From contig NZ_BOOH01000068.1 of the NCBI RefSeq assembly GCF_016863135.1, positions 1 to 64,000 of the forward strand: a stretch of DNA of 64,000 bases, given 5' to 3'. The notes under the pieces are model-generated. The model ran no database searches. It saw only the letters and a program-made list of their open reading frames with translations, and was not told the DNA's origin. Position 1 is the stretch's first letter; each line of letters starts with the position of its first letter. The translations under genes were made by a program, and so were the position numbers. Shown here piece after piece: positions 16,685 through 24,800 of the stretch. The stretch comes from Planobispora longispora. Lineage in GTDB: Bacteria; Actinomycetota; Actinomycetes; Streptosporangiales; Streptosporangiaceae.

Positions 16685-18146
16685 CCGGCTTCTCCACGCC
16701 GCAGAGCGGCTCGCCGGCAGAGCGGCCGTCACACTCGACGGGGTGGAGATCACCTACGGCGCGCTGGAGCGGATGAGCGGGCGCGTCGCGACGCTGCTGC
16801 GCCGGCGCGGGATCCGCGCCGGCGACCGGGTGGCGGTCATGCTGCCGAACGTCCCGGAGTTCGCCGTCGTCTACTACGGGGTCCTGCGGATCGGGGCCGT
16901 GGTCGTCCCGCTCGACCCGCTGCTGAGGAGACGGGAGATCGCCGCGTACGTCGGCGGCAGCGGGGCCCGGCTGCTCATCGCCTGGCACGCCCTGGCCGAG
17001 ACCGCGGAGGCCGGGGCGGTGGGCACCGGCGCCGACTGCTTCTTCGTGGTCCCCGAGGAGTTCCCCCGGCTGCTGCGCGGCCTGGCGGCCGAGTCCGGGA
17101 CCACCCCGCGGGCGGCCGGCGACACCGCCGTCATCCACTACACCTCCGGGACGACCGGCCGGGCCAGGGGCATCGAGCTCACCCACGCCAACCTCGGGAG
17201 CAACGCCGCGACGGTCGCCCGGATGCAGGCGCTCGGGGTGGACGACGTCCTCCTCGGCGCGCTGCCGCTCTACCACTCCTTCGGGCAGACGTGCTCGCTC
17301 AACGCGGCCGTCCACGCCGGCGCGCGCCTGACGCTGCTGCCGCGCTTCGAGCCGGGCCGCGCGCTGGAGGTGATCCGGCGCGACGGCGTCACGGTCTTCC
17401 AGGGCGTGCCCACGATGTACATCGCGCTGCTCGACCACCCCGGGGCCTCCGACATGTCGCTGCTGCGGGTCTGCGTCTCCGGCGGCGCCGCCATGCCCCT
17501 CGACGTGCTGCGGGCCTACGAGACCCGGTTCGGCTGCGTGATCGTGGAGGGGTACGGCCTCAGCGAGACCTCCCCGGTCGCCGCGACCAACCGCACCGGC
17601 CCCGGCCGCAGGGCCGGGTCGATCGGCTGGCCGGTCAAGGACGTCGAGATGAAGGTGGTCGGCGAGGACGGCCGCGAGGTGCCGTGCGGCCAGGTCGGTG
17701 AGATCGTCGTGCGGGGCCCCAACGTGATGAAGGGCTACTGGAACGACCCGGCCGCGACCGCGGAGGCCGTCCGCGACGGCTGGTTCCACACCGGCGACCT
17801 CGGCCGGGTCGACGCCGACGGGTTCTTCTTCCTGGTCGACCGCCGCCGCGATGTGATCATCCGGGGCGGTTACACCGTCTATCCCCGCGAGGTGGAGGAG
17901 GTCCTGTACGAGCACCCCGCCGTACGGCAGGCGGTGGTCGTCGGCCTCCCCCACCCGGAGCTCGGCGAGGAGATCGCGGCCGTGGTGACGCTGCGCGCCC
18001 CGGTCGATCCCGACGAGCTGCGCGCCTTCGCCAAGGAGCGGGTGGCGGCCTACAAGTACCCCCGCCACATCTCCTTCACCGACGAGCTGCCCGTGAGCCC
18101 CACCGGAAAGGTCCTCAAACGCACCATCACCCTGTCGCTGGAGTGA
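16671..18146 (+). CDS. Long-chain-type acyl-CoA synthetase (AMP-forming)
   Basis: The 491-residue ANL-family enzyme carries the AMP-binding loop YTSGTTGRARG (slightly unusual: Arg-Ala-Arg where most have Lys-Pro-Lys), GYGLSETSP, the HTGDLGRVD motif and the C-terminal catalytic Lys in PTGKVLKR. It should convert a carboxylic acid to its acyl-CoA via an acyl-adenylate. Overlap with the PucR gene suggests joint control, and with the nearby Liv transporter it would activate the imported acid. Alternatively it has its own leaderless promoter: TACGGT at 16658-16663 lies 7 nt before the ATG. Confidence 0.92.
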   Translation: MNLADRLLHAAERLAGRAAVTLDGVEITYGALERMSGRVATLLRRRGIRAGDRVAVMLPNVPEFAVVYYGVLRIGAVVVPLDPLLRRREIAAYVGGSGARLLIAWHALAETAEAGAVGTGADCFFVVPEEFPRLLRGLAAESGTTPRAAGDTAVIHYTSGTTGRARGIELTHANLGSNAATVARMQALGVDDVLLGALPLYHSFGQTCSLNAAVHAGARLTLLPRFEPGRALEVIRRDGVTVFQGVPTMYIALLDHPGASDMSLLRVCVSGGAAMPLDVLRAYETRFGCVIVEGYGLSETSPVAATNRTGPGRRAGSIGWPVKDVEMKVVGEDGREVPCGQVGEIVVRGPNVMKGYWNDPAATAEAVRDGWFHTGDLGRVDADGFFFLVDRRRDVIIRGGYTVYPREVEEVLYEHPAVRQAVVVGLPHPELGEEIAAVVTLRAPVDPDELRAFAKERVAAYKYPRHISFTDELPVSPTGKVLKRTITLSLE

Positions 18147-18157
18147 CGGCCGCGGGG

Positions 18158-20074
18158 TCAGCCGAAGACGGTGCGGGCGGCGACGAGTTCGCCGTCCTGG
18201 AAGCCCTCGATCCGGATCACCCGCGCGGAACCGATGCCGGGGACGGGAACGGTCATCACCTCCTGCGTCACGTCCGCCGACAGGCGCGGCCGGCCGTCCA
18301 GATAGACGTCGGCCCGGTCCAGGAGCCGGGTCCGGAGCGTCAGCTCGCCGGCCGCCCCGGCGATCTCGGCGTCGAGCCGCCGCACCGGCATGCCGGCGAG
18401 CAGCCGCCCGGCGCGTTCGAGCAGGTCCCTGTTGTCGTGGAGGAGGTCGTCACGGGTCATGCGGTGCTGGTGGTCGGGCACGACCCCGAGGTCCTCCACC
18501 GGCGTGCCCGCCAGGTCGTGGACGCGCAGGGTGCGCCGTATCGACACCCGCATGCCCGCCTGCCCGGGGAGCGGCCGGTAGGGGCTGTCGGCCGCGGGGG
18601 CGGGCAGCTCGAGGAGGAGCTTGAGCAGCTCGTGAGTCCACACGTTGGCGCCGCCCGCGCCGGTGTTGCCGTCCACGCCGAGGACGGGGCCGATCCTGTG
18701 GTCCTGGAATCCGGCGGCGAAGATGTCCGTCGCCGAGTAGCAGCGCGCATCCGTGATCAGCACGACCGGGCCGTGATACCGCTGGCCGATGGCGTTGGCC
18801 CGGTCGGCGGGGGTGATGGAGAAACCGCCCGAGTAGACGGCGCCCGTCTCCAGTGCCTGGCTCATGGAGGGACACCAGGATCCGAGGTCGATCGAGCCGG
18901 TCGGGTTCTCCTCGTGCTGCCGGCAGATCCGCGCGTTCAGCGGCGTCGTGATGAACTGCGTCGGTTCGGGGGAGATCGGGCGGGGCGTGAGCGTCTGCAG
19001 GAGGAACTCGGAGGCGAAGATGTGCCCGCCGCCGTTGCCCCGCATGTCGAGGACGAGCCCCTCCTGCGGCAGCAGCCCGATGAGGCGGACGAACTCCCGC
19101 ACGAACCCGTCGGGGTCGTTGACGTTGAAGGTGAACACGCGGATGTGACCGAAGACTCCGGAGGCGGTGGCGACGCTCCTGGCCCGGAACACCGCCGGCA
19201 TGGACGTCGGGACGTCCGCGCCCGGCTGCGCGGGCTCGGTCGTGAGCTCCGCGGCGTCCACCGTCTCGTGCGGCGTGACGGCCTGCGGGACGAAGAGCAT
19301 CTTGACCGCGCGGCCGATCTCGTCCGTGCCGAGGTCGAGACCCTGGGCCAGGGCGGCGGTGCTGAGCTCGTCGGCGTCGACGAAGGGCGGCAGGTTGTCG
19401 GTGACGCGCCAGCCCTCCCGCAGTTCCCTGGCGGCCCCGTCGGCGCCGATGTAGCCGAGCGCCACCCACGCCTCGTCGGGCGGCACGTGGAGGCGGAGCG
19501 GCCGGATGGTCAGCGACTGCAGCCCGCGCGAGTGCCGCGCCGCCGCGTTGCCGCCCGCGAACCTCGCCGCGTTGACGGCCACCGCCCTGTCGATCGGGAC
19601 CCCGTTCCAGTGGGTCACCTCCGCGCCCGGGCCGAAGGACGGGGCGGAGAAGCCCTGCACGATCCTGGTCACCGCGTAGTGACGCTCCCCGTCCCGGTAG
19701 TACTCCTCGATCTGGTACGGCAAATAGGCGATCTTGCCGGTGAAGGGCTGCGGGAGCAGGTAGTTGGTGTGCAGGTCGCGCAGCGAGTGGAAGATCTCCG
19801 ACAGCTCCGCGTGGAACACCTGTTCCGGGTCCATGAGCGCCTCGGTCTGCCGGCTGAGCCTCAGGGCCAGCAGCCGGAGCCGCTGCACCGGGTTCACCGC
19901 GTGCATCGCGGCCTTCAGCGGCAGATGCACGTAGTTCTGCTCGATGAGCACCAGCGCCTGCTGGACCAGCGTGCGCCGGTCGTCGAGCGTCAGCGTGCCC
20001 GCCGTGCGCAGGAAATCCTGAAGGTCCACCGCTCCGGCGAGTCGTTTCGCCATCCGCTCCGATGCCTCGGTCAT
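18158..20074 (-). CDS. S41-family (C-terminal-processing-like) serine peptidase
   Basis: The 638-residue protein has the S41 core: a strand motif LVLDMRGNGGG and the nucleophile Ser447 in CYSATDIFAAG. It has a helical N-terminal region (about 1-130), a PDZ-like segment near GPGAEVTHWNGVPIDRA (about 180-230), the catalytic core (about 320-540) and a C-terminal beta-rich tail. No signal peptide or membrane helix is visible, so it is probably cytoplasmic or leaves by another route. S41 enzymes cleave near protein C-termini; its target is unknown. It converges with the acyl-CoA synthetase with an 11-nt gap. A nested palindrome lies about 56 nt upstream of its start. Confidence 0.85.
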   Translation of the reverse strand: MTEASERMAKRLAGAVDLQDFLRTAGTLTLDDRRTLVQQALVLIEQNYVHLPLKAAMHAVNPVQRLRLLALRLSRQTEALMDPEQVFHAELSEIFHSLRDLHTNYLLPQPFTGKIAYLPYQIEEYYRDGERHYAVTRIVQGFSAPSFGPGAEVTHWNGVPIDRAVAVNAARFAGGNAAARHSRGLQSLTIRPLRLHVPPDEAWVALGYIGADGAARELREGWRVTDNLPPFVDADELSTAALAQGLDLGTDEIGRAVKMLFVPQAVTPHETVDAAELTTEPAQPGADVPTSMPAVFRARSVATASGVFGHIRVFTFNVNDPDGFVREFVRLIGLLPQEGLVLDMRGNGGGHIFASEFLLQTLTPRPISPEPTQFITTPLNARICRQHEENPTGSIDLGSWCPSMSQALETGAVYSGGFSITPADRANAIGQRYHGPVVLITDARCYSATDIFAAGFQDHRIGPVLGVDGNTGAGGANVWTHELLKLLLELPAPAADSPYRPLPGQAGMRVSIRRTLRVHDLAGTPVEDLGVVPDHQHRMTRDDLLHDNRDLLERAGRLLAGMPVRRLDAEIAGAAGELTLRTRLLDRADVYLDGRPRLSADVTQEVMTVPVPGIGSARVIRIEGFQDGELVAARTVFG

Positions 20075-20129
20075 GATTTCGCCCCTCCCGCTCGTCTGCC
20101 TGACGATTGCGAGCGGCCCGCCCCGTCGC

Positions 20130-20152
20130 CGTACGGACGGATCATCCGTACG
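20130..20152. promoter_or_regulatory. Nested palindrome upstream of the S41 peptidase gene
   Basis: CGTACGGA (20130-20137) and TCCGTACG (20145-20152) are perfect 8-nt arms. An alternative inner palindrome ACGGATCATCCGT overlaps it. The site is 56-78 nt upstream of the minus-strand start at 20074. The rest of the 353-nt gap 20075-20427 shows no further gene or clear signal. Confidence 0.4.
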
Positions 20153-20427
20153 CGAGGCGGCCTCACACCGAGCCGGGCCCCGAGCTCCTCAGTGCGGCCG
20201 CTCACACGTGACACGTCCGGCGGCCGCCGTCCCGCGGCCATCGGCGCGTCTCACGCTTTCGGCATAGACGGAATATCCCAGGACGTCACTATCCTCCAGC
20301 GCTGTATCTCCGGTCCCCTCCGCCCGGAGATCGCAGCTCCGGCGCCACGGGCCTCACCGGTCGAGGACGGACGGCGGCCCCACTCCGCGGGCCGTCGCGC
20401 CGGTGGACGGGTTCACGCGCCGATCCG

Positions 20428-21267
20428 TCAGCGCAGGAACCCGGCCACCGTCTCGGTGAACCGCCCGGGGTCGTCGAGCCAGGGATAGTGCCCGCCGCCC
20501 GGCTGCACGGACAGCCCGGCGTGCGGGAACAGGGCGGCGTACTCGGCGGCGTGCTCCGGGGGGAGGGCGACGTCGTACTCTCCCGCGACGAGCAGGACCG
20601 GCGCCCGGAGGCGGGCGAGGGCGGATCTGACGGCTTCCGGGTCGAAGGCGCCGGCCGAGTAGTAGACGGCCGCCGCGTCCGCGTTCTTCTGGCTCGCCCC
20701 CTGGGCGACGTGCGCCTGGCTGACGGCGTCCCACCGGCCGTGGAAGAACGGGGTGATCGCCTCCCAGTCGGCGTCCGCGGCCGCGCCCGACCAGATCCGT
20801 TCGAACGCGGCGAAGGCATCGGGGAACCAGGGCTCTCCCCGGCGCAGTTCGGCGCATTCCCGCCGGTCCGGGTCGGCGATCTCCAGGCCGACCACCCGCG
20901 GGCTGGGGGTGATCAGGACGAGGCGGCCGACGCGGTCGGGGCGGCGGGCGGCGTACAGCAGGGCGACGGCCGCACCGGCGGAGTGCCCGGCCAGGTCGAG
21001 CCGGTCCAGCCCGAGGTGGACGCGCAGTGCTTCGAGGTCCTCCACCTGCCGGTCGCACCGGTAACTCGCCGGGTCCGCCGGAACGGCCGACTCCCCGGTC
21101 CCGCGCAGGTCCAGCAGCGCCAGCGGGTGACGCGCGGACAGCCCGCCCAGATCTCCGAGATAGGCCGACGCCTGCATGGGACCGCCGGGGACGCAGACCA
21201 GCGGGCGGCCTTCGCCGGTCCGGTGGTATGCGAGCCGCGTGCCGTCGGCGCCGTCGAAGGTGGTCAT
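20428..21267 (-). CDS. Alpha/beta hydrolase, proline iminopeptidase-like
   Basis: The 279-residue protein has the alpha/beta hydrolase layout: an oxyanion-hole region near CVPGGPMQ, LDLRGTGES, the nucleophile elbow GHSAG with Ser96, an acid in VAGEYDV and the late His in GGGHYPW. The LDLRGTGES sequence is shared with S33 peptidases (proline iminopeptidases). The enzyme is cytoplasmic by sequence. It is divergent from the NRPS operon across 550 nt and may or may not share its control. Confidence 0.88.
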   Translation of the reverse strand: MTTFDGADGTRLAYHRTGEGRPLVCVPGGPMQASAYLGDLGGLSARHPLALLDLRGTGESAVPADPASYRCDRQVEDLEALRVHLGLDRLDLAGHSAGAAVALLYAARRPDRVGRLVLITPSPRVVGLEIADPDRRECAELRRGEPWFPDAFAAFERIWSGAAADADWEAITPFFHGRWDAVSQAHVAQGASQKNADAAAVYYSAGAFDPEAVRSALARLRAPVLLVAGEYDVALPPEHAAEYAALFPHAGLSVQPGGGHYPWLDDPGRFTETVAGFLR

Positions 21268-21507
21268 GCGGAGATCATATGCACCGGAAGATCGTCGCGA
21301 GATCGCCGCCGTTCCCGGCCGCGTCGAGGCCGCCGGCTTCCCCGGGGCGGCGACGCGACCGCGTCCCCGACAGCCCGGGCCGGGGTGGCGCTGGTCATGG
21401 GGGTCTGACGCTGGTCATGGGAATGGCGGGTCTTCCTGTCGGCGGCAGCACAAAGGACAGCACAAATAGAAGCGGGCCATACTCCGCAAATGGTGCATAA
21501 ACCGGCG

Positions 21508-21521
21508 CGGGAGCGCTCCCA
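21508..21521. promoter_or_regulatory. CebR/CelR-like operator, upstream copy
   Basis: CGGGAGCGCTCCCA matches the published actinobacterial CebR box TGGGAGCGCTCCCA at 13 of 14 positions; its 12-nt core GGGAGCGCTCCC is a perfect palindrome with the central CG typical of LacI-family sites. It lies about 155 nt upstream of the NRPS promoter -35 and about 240 nt upstream of the divergent hydrolase start. Its centre is 207 bp from the second copy at 21715, a distance compatible with looping. Confidence 0.65.
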
Positions 21522-21620
21522 CACCCCCGGAAAACGCCCCTAAAACTAGGCATGCAGTAGGGGGGTGTCAAGAAATCGGGAAGGCGCCGTATCCACATCC
21601 GCCGCAACTCTCAGTGTAAT

Positions 21621-21637
21621 CCTGGTGAAACACCAGG
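21621..21637. other. Small inverted repeat in the NRPS promoter region
   Basis: CCTGGTG and CACCAGG form a perfect 7-bp stem around AAA. It sits between the upstream operator and the direct repeat; it could be another protein site or a minor hairpin. Confidence 0.35.
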
Positions 21638-21644
21638 CCAGGCG

Positions 21645-21674
21645 AGTAACGCGCCGGCAATGCCGAAGTAACGC
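21645..21674 (+). promoter_or_regulatory. 22-bp-phased direct repeat just upstream of the NRPS -35
   Basis: AGTAACGC occurs at 21645-21652 and again at 21667-21674, 22 bp apart (two helical turns), ending one base before the -35 hexamer. Direct repeats in this phase and position are typical of activators such as the SARP family, but the half-site differs from the SARP consensus I know. No activator gene is present in the window. Confidence 0.45.
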
Positions 21675-21675
21675 C

Positions 21676-21705
21676 TTGACGCGTTCGATCACGTCTCCCT
21701 ACCCT
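21676..21705 (+). promoter_or_regulatory. Predicted promoter of the NRPS operon
   Basis: TTGACG at 21676-21681 and TACCCT at 21700-21705 are separated by 18 nt, a good match to the actinobacterial housekeeping promoter. Transcription would start near 21711-21714, placing the second CebR-like box on the first transcribed bases. Confidence 0.6.
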
Positions 21706-21714
21706 GCTCCGCAG

Positions 21715-21728
21715 TGGGAGCGTTCCCA
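21715..21728. promoter_or_regulatory. CebR/CelR-like operator at the NRPS transcription start
   Basis: TGGGAGCGTTCCCA matches the CebR box at 13 of 14 positions (one C to T change) and is extended by GTGGGA/TCCCAC symmetry. It lies directly downstream of the predicted -10, where a bound LacI-family repressor would block initiation. Confidence 0.65.
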
Positions 21729-21818
21729 CGCTTTTCCGGCGACCCTCGACGCAGAGATGTCCGCCACCCTCAACCGCCTCGTCTCCGGCGGGTTCATCCC
21801 GATATGAGGGAGAAAACC

Positions 21819-24800
21819 ATGCTCGATGAGCTGGACTCGCGCGTTGCCACGCTGAGTCCCGCCAAGCGCGCCCTGCTGCTCCAGCGGTTGCGCGGCGGCG
21901 CGGGCACGGCGGTCGCGCCGATCCCGCGCCGTCCCTCCGGCGCGCCCGCGCCCCTCACCTTCGGCCAGGAACGGATCTGGTTCCTCGACCAGCTCGACCC
22001 CGGTGACGTGGCGTTCAACATGTGCCTGTCGCAGCGGTGGCGGGGCAGGCTGGACCTGGACGCGCTGCGGGGCGCCGTCACGGCCGTCGTCGAACGGCAC
22101 GAGAGCCTGCGCACCCGCTTCCGGTCCGAGGACGGCAGGCCGGTGCAGGAGGTCGTCCCGGACGTCGCCGTGCCGGTCGAGTTCCTCGACCACGCCGAGG
22201 CGGGACCGGGCGCGCCCCCGCCCGAGGAGTGGGCGCGCGCGGCCGTCGCGGCGCGCACCAACACCCCGTTCGACCTGGAGCGGGCGCCGCTGCTGCGGGT
22301 GAGCGCGCTGCGCCTGGGCGAGGACGACCACGTGATCTGCGTGGTCTGCCACCACATCGTGGCCGACGGGGTGTCGCTGAACGTCTTCGCCGACGAGCTG
22401 ACCGCCCGGTACGGCGCGGGCCCGGCCTACGAGCCGCCCCCGCTGCCCGTGCAGTACCCCGACTTCGCCGCCTGGCAGCGGGAGCGCCTGACGGAGGAGG
22501 CGGCCGGGCGGTCCCTGGCGTACTGGGCCGCGCGCCTGGCCGACCCGCCCGTGCTGGAGCTGCCCGCCGACCGGCCCCGGCCGGCCGTGCACTCCTCCCG
22601 CGGCGACGTCGTCACGGTGACGCTCGGCGCGGAGCCGGCCGCGGCCCTGGAGGAGTTGGCCGCCCGGCACGGCGCGACGCTGTTCATGACCCTGCTCGCC
22701 GCCTACCAGGCGTTGCTCGCGCGGCACACCGGGCAGGACGACATCTGCGTCGGATCCCCTGCCGCGGGCCGGGACCGGGTGGAGCTGGAGCCGCTGATCG
22801 GCTTCTTCCTCAACACGCTGGTGCTCCGCGGCGACCTGTCGGGGGACCCGGCCTTCCGCGAACTCCTCGACCGCACCCGCACCGCGGTGCTCGACGCCTT
22901 CGACCACCAGGACATCCCCTTCGAGCAGGTGATGGGCGAGCTGCGCGTCGAGCGCGACCTCAGCCGCTCCGCGCTGTTCCAGACGATGTTCGTCCTGCAC
23001 ACCCAGAACGACCTGCGGCGGCGGCCCGCGTTCCCCGGGGCCCGCGAGACCCCTCAAGCCCTCGATGCCGGCGAGACCTCCGAAGCCCCCGGGATCGCTG
23101 GAACCGCCGGGACCCCCGGAGCGGCGGGCGGCGGGATCGAGGAGATCACCGGGTTCGACGCCGGGTACACCGCGGCCAAGTTCGACCTGTCCCTCGACGC
23201 CTGGCGGACCCCCGACGGGCTGAGCCTGATGTTCGGGTACGCCACCGACCTGTTCGACCGCGACACCGTCGCCGCCCTCGCCGACCGTTTCACCCGGCTG
23301 CTCACCGCCGTCGCCGCCGACCCCGGCCTGCGGCTGTCGGAGATCGACCTGCTCTCCGAGGAGGAGCGCCGGCGGATCCTGGACTGGAGTGTCAACACCG
23401 CTCCGCCCTCCGCGGCCACGGTCCCCGAGCTGTTCGCCGCCGCGGTGGCGGCCCGCCCCGACGCCCCCGCGGTGACCTGCGCCGGCCGGACGCTCACCTA
23501 CGCCGAGCTGGACGCGCGCGCCGACGCCCTGGCCCGGGCGCTGCGCGCGGCGGGAGCCGGCCCGGAGTCGGTGGTCGCCGTCTCGATGGACCGCTCGCCC
23601 GACCTGCTCGCGGCCCTGCTGGCCGTCTGGAAGGCGGGCGGCGCCTACCTGCCGCTCGACCCGGCCTACCCGCCGTCGCGCCAGACCGCCATGCTCGACG
23701 ACAGCGGCGCGCGGGTGGTGCTCACCACCGCGGCGCTGCGCGAGCGCCTGCCGGACGGGCCGTACCGGGTGCTCTGCGTGGACGTCGGGCTTTCCGCCGG
23801 CACACCGGACCCGCTGCCCGCCGCCGATCCCGGCCGCGCCGCCTACGTGATCTACACCTCCGGCTCCACCGGACGGCCCAAGGGCGTCGTGGTCGAGCAC
23901 GGGGCGCTGGCGGCCCGCGTGGGCTGGATGCGGGAGGCCTACGGCCTGACCCCGGACGACCGGGTGCTCCAGTTCGCCACGGTCAGCTTCGACACCCATG
24001 CCGAGGAGATCTATCCCTGCCTGGCCGCCGGGGCCGCGCTCGTGATGCTGCCCGGCGGCGGGGAGTTCCTGCCGGACTTCCTGGCCACGCCGTACGCCAG
24101 GGACCTGACCGTCCTGGACCTGCCCACTCCCTACTGGCACGAGCTGGTCACCGACCTGGACACCGTGGACTGGCCGCCCGGTCTGCGGCTGACGATCCTC
24201 GGCGCCGACCAGGCCCAGGCGGCGGCCGTGACGGCGTGGCACCGGCACTTCGGCGGCCGGGTGCGCCTGATGAACACCTACGGCCCCACCGAGGCCACGA
24301 TCATCGCCAGCGCCGCCGAGCTGCGCGCGGACGACCGGCGCCCGCCGATCGGCAGGCCCATCGCGGCCACCGCCCTCTACGTGCTGGACGAGCGGCGGCG
24401 GCTCGCCCCGGTCGGGGTCCCGGGCGAGCTGTACATCGGCGGGTCCGGGCTGGCCCGCGGCTACCTCGGCCGGCCCGATCTCACCGCCGAGCGCTTCGTC
24501 CCCGACCCGTACGGCGGCGGCCGCCTCTACCGCAGCGGCGACCGCGCCCGCTGGCGGCCCGACGGGGAGCTGGAGTTCCTCGGCCGCGCCGACGACCAGG
24601 TCAAGGTGCGCGGGTACCGGATCGAGCCCGGCGAGATCGAGTCCTGCCTGCTCGCGCACCCCGCCGTCGCCCAGGCCGTGGTCTTCGCCGAGCGGGGCAA
24701 CCTGCTGGCCTACGTGGTCCCGGCGGCCGACGCCCTGACGGCGGGAACCCCCGCGGCCGACGTCCCGGGTGCCGGGGCTCCGGTGGCCGGTGCCGAGCTG

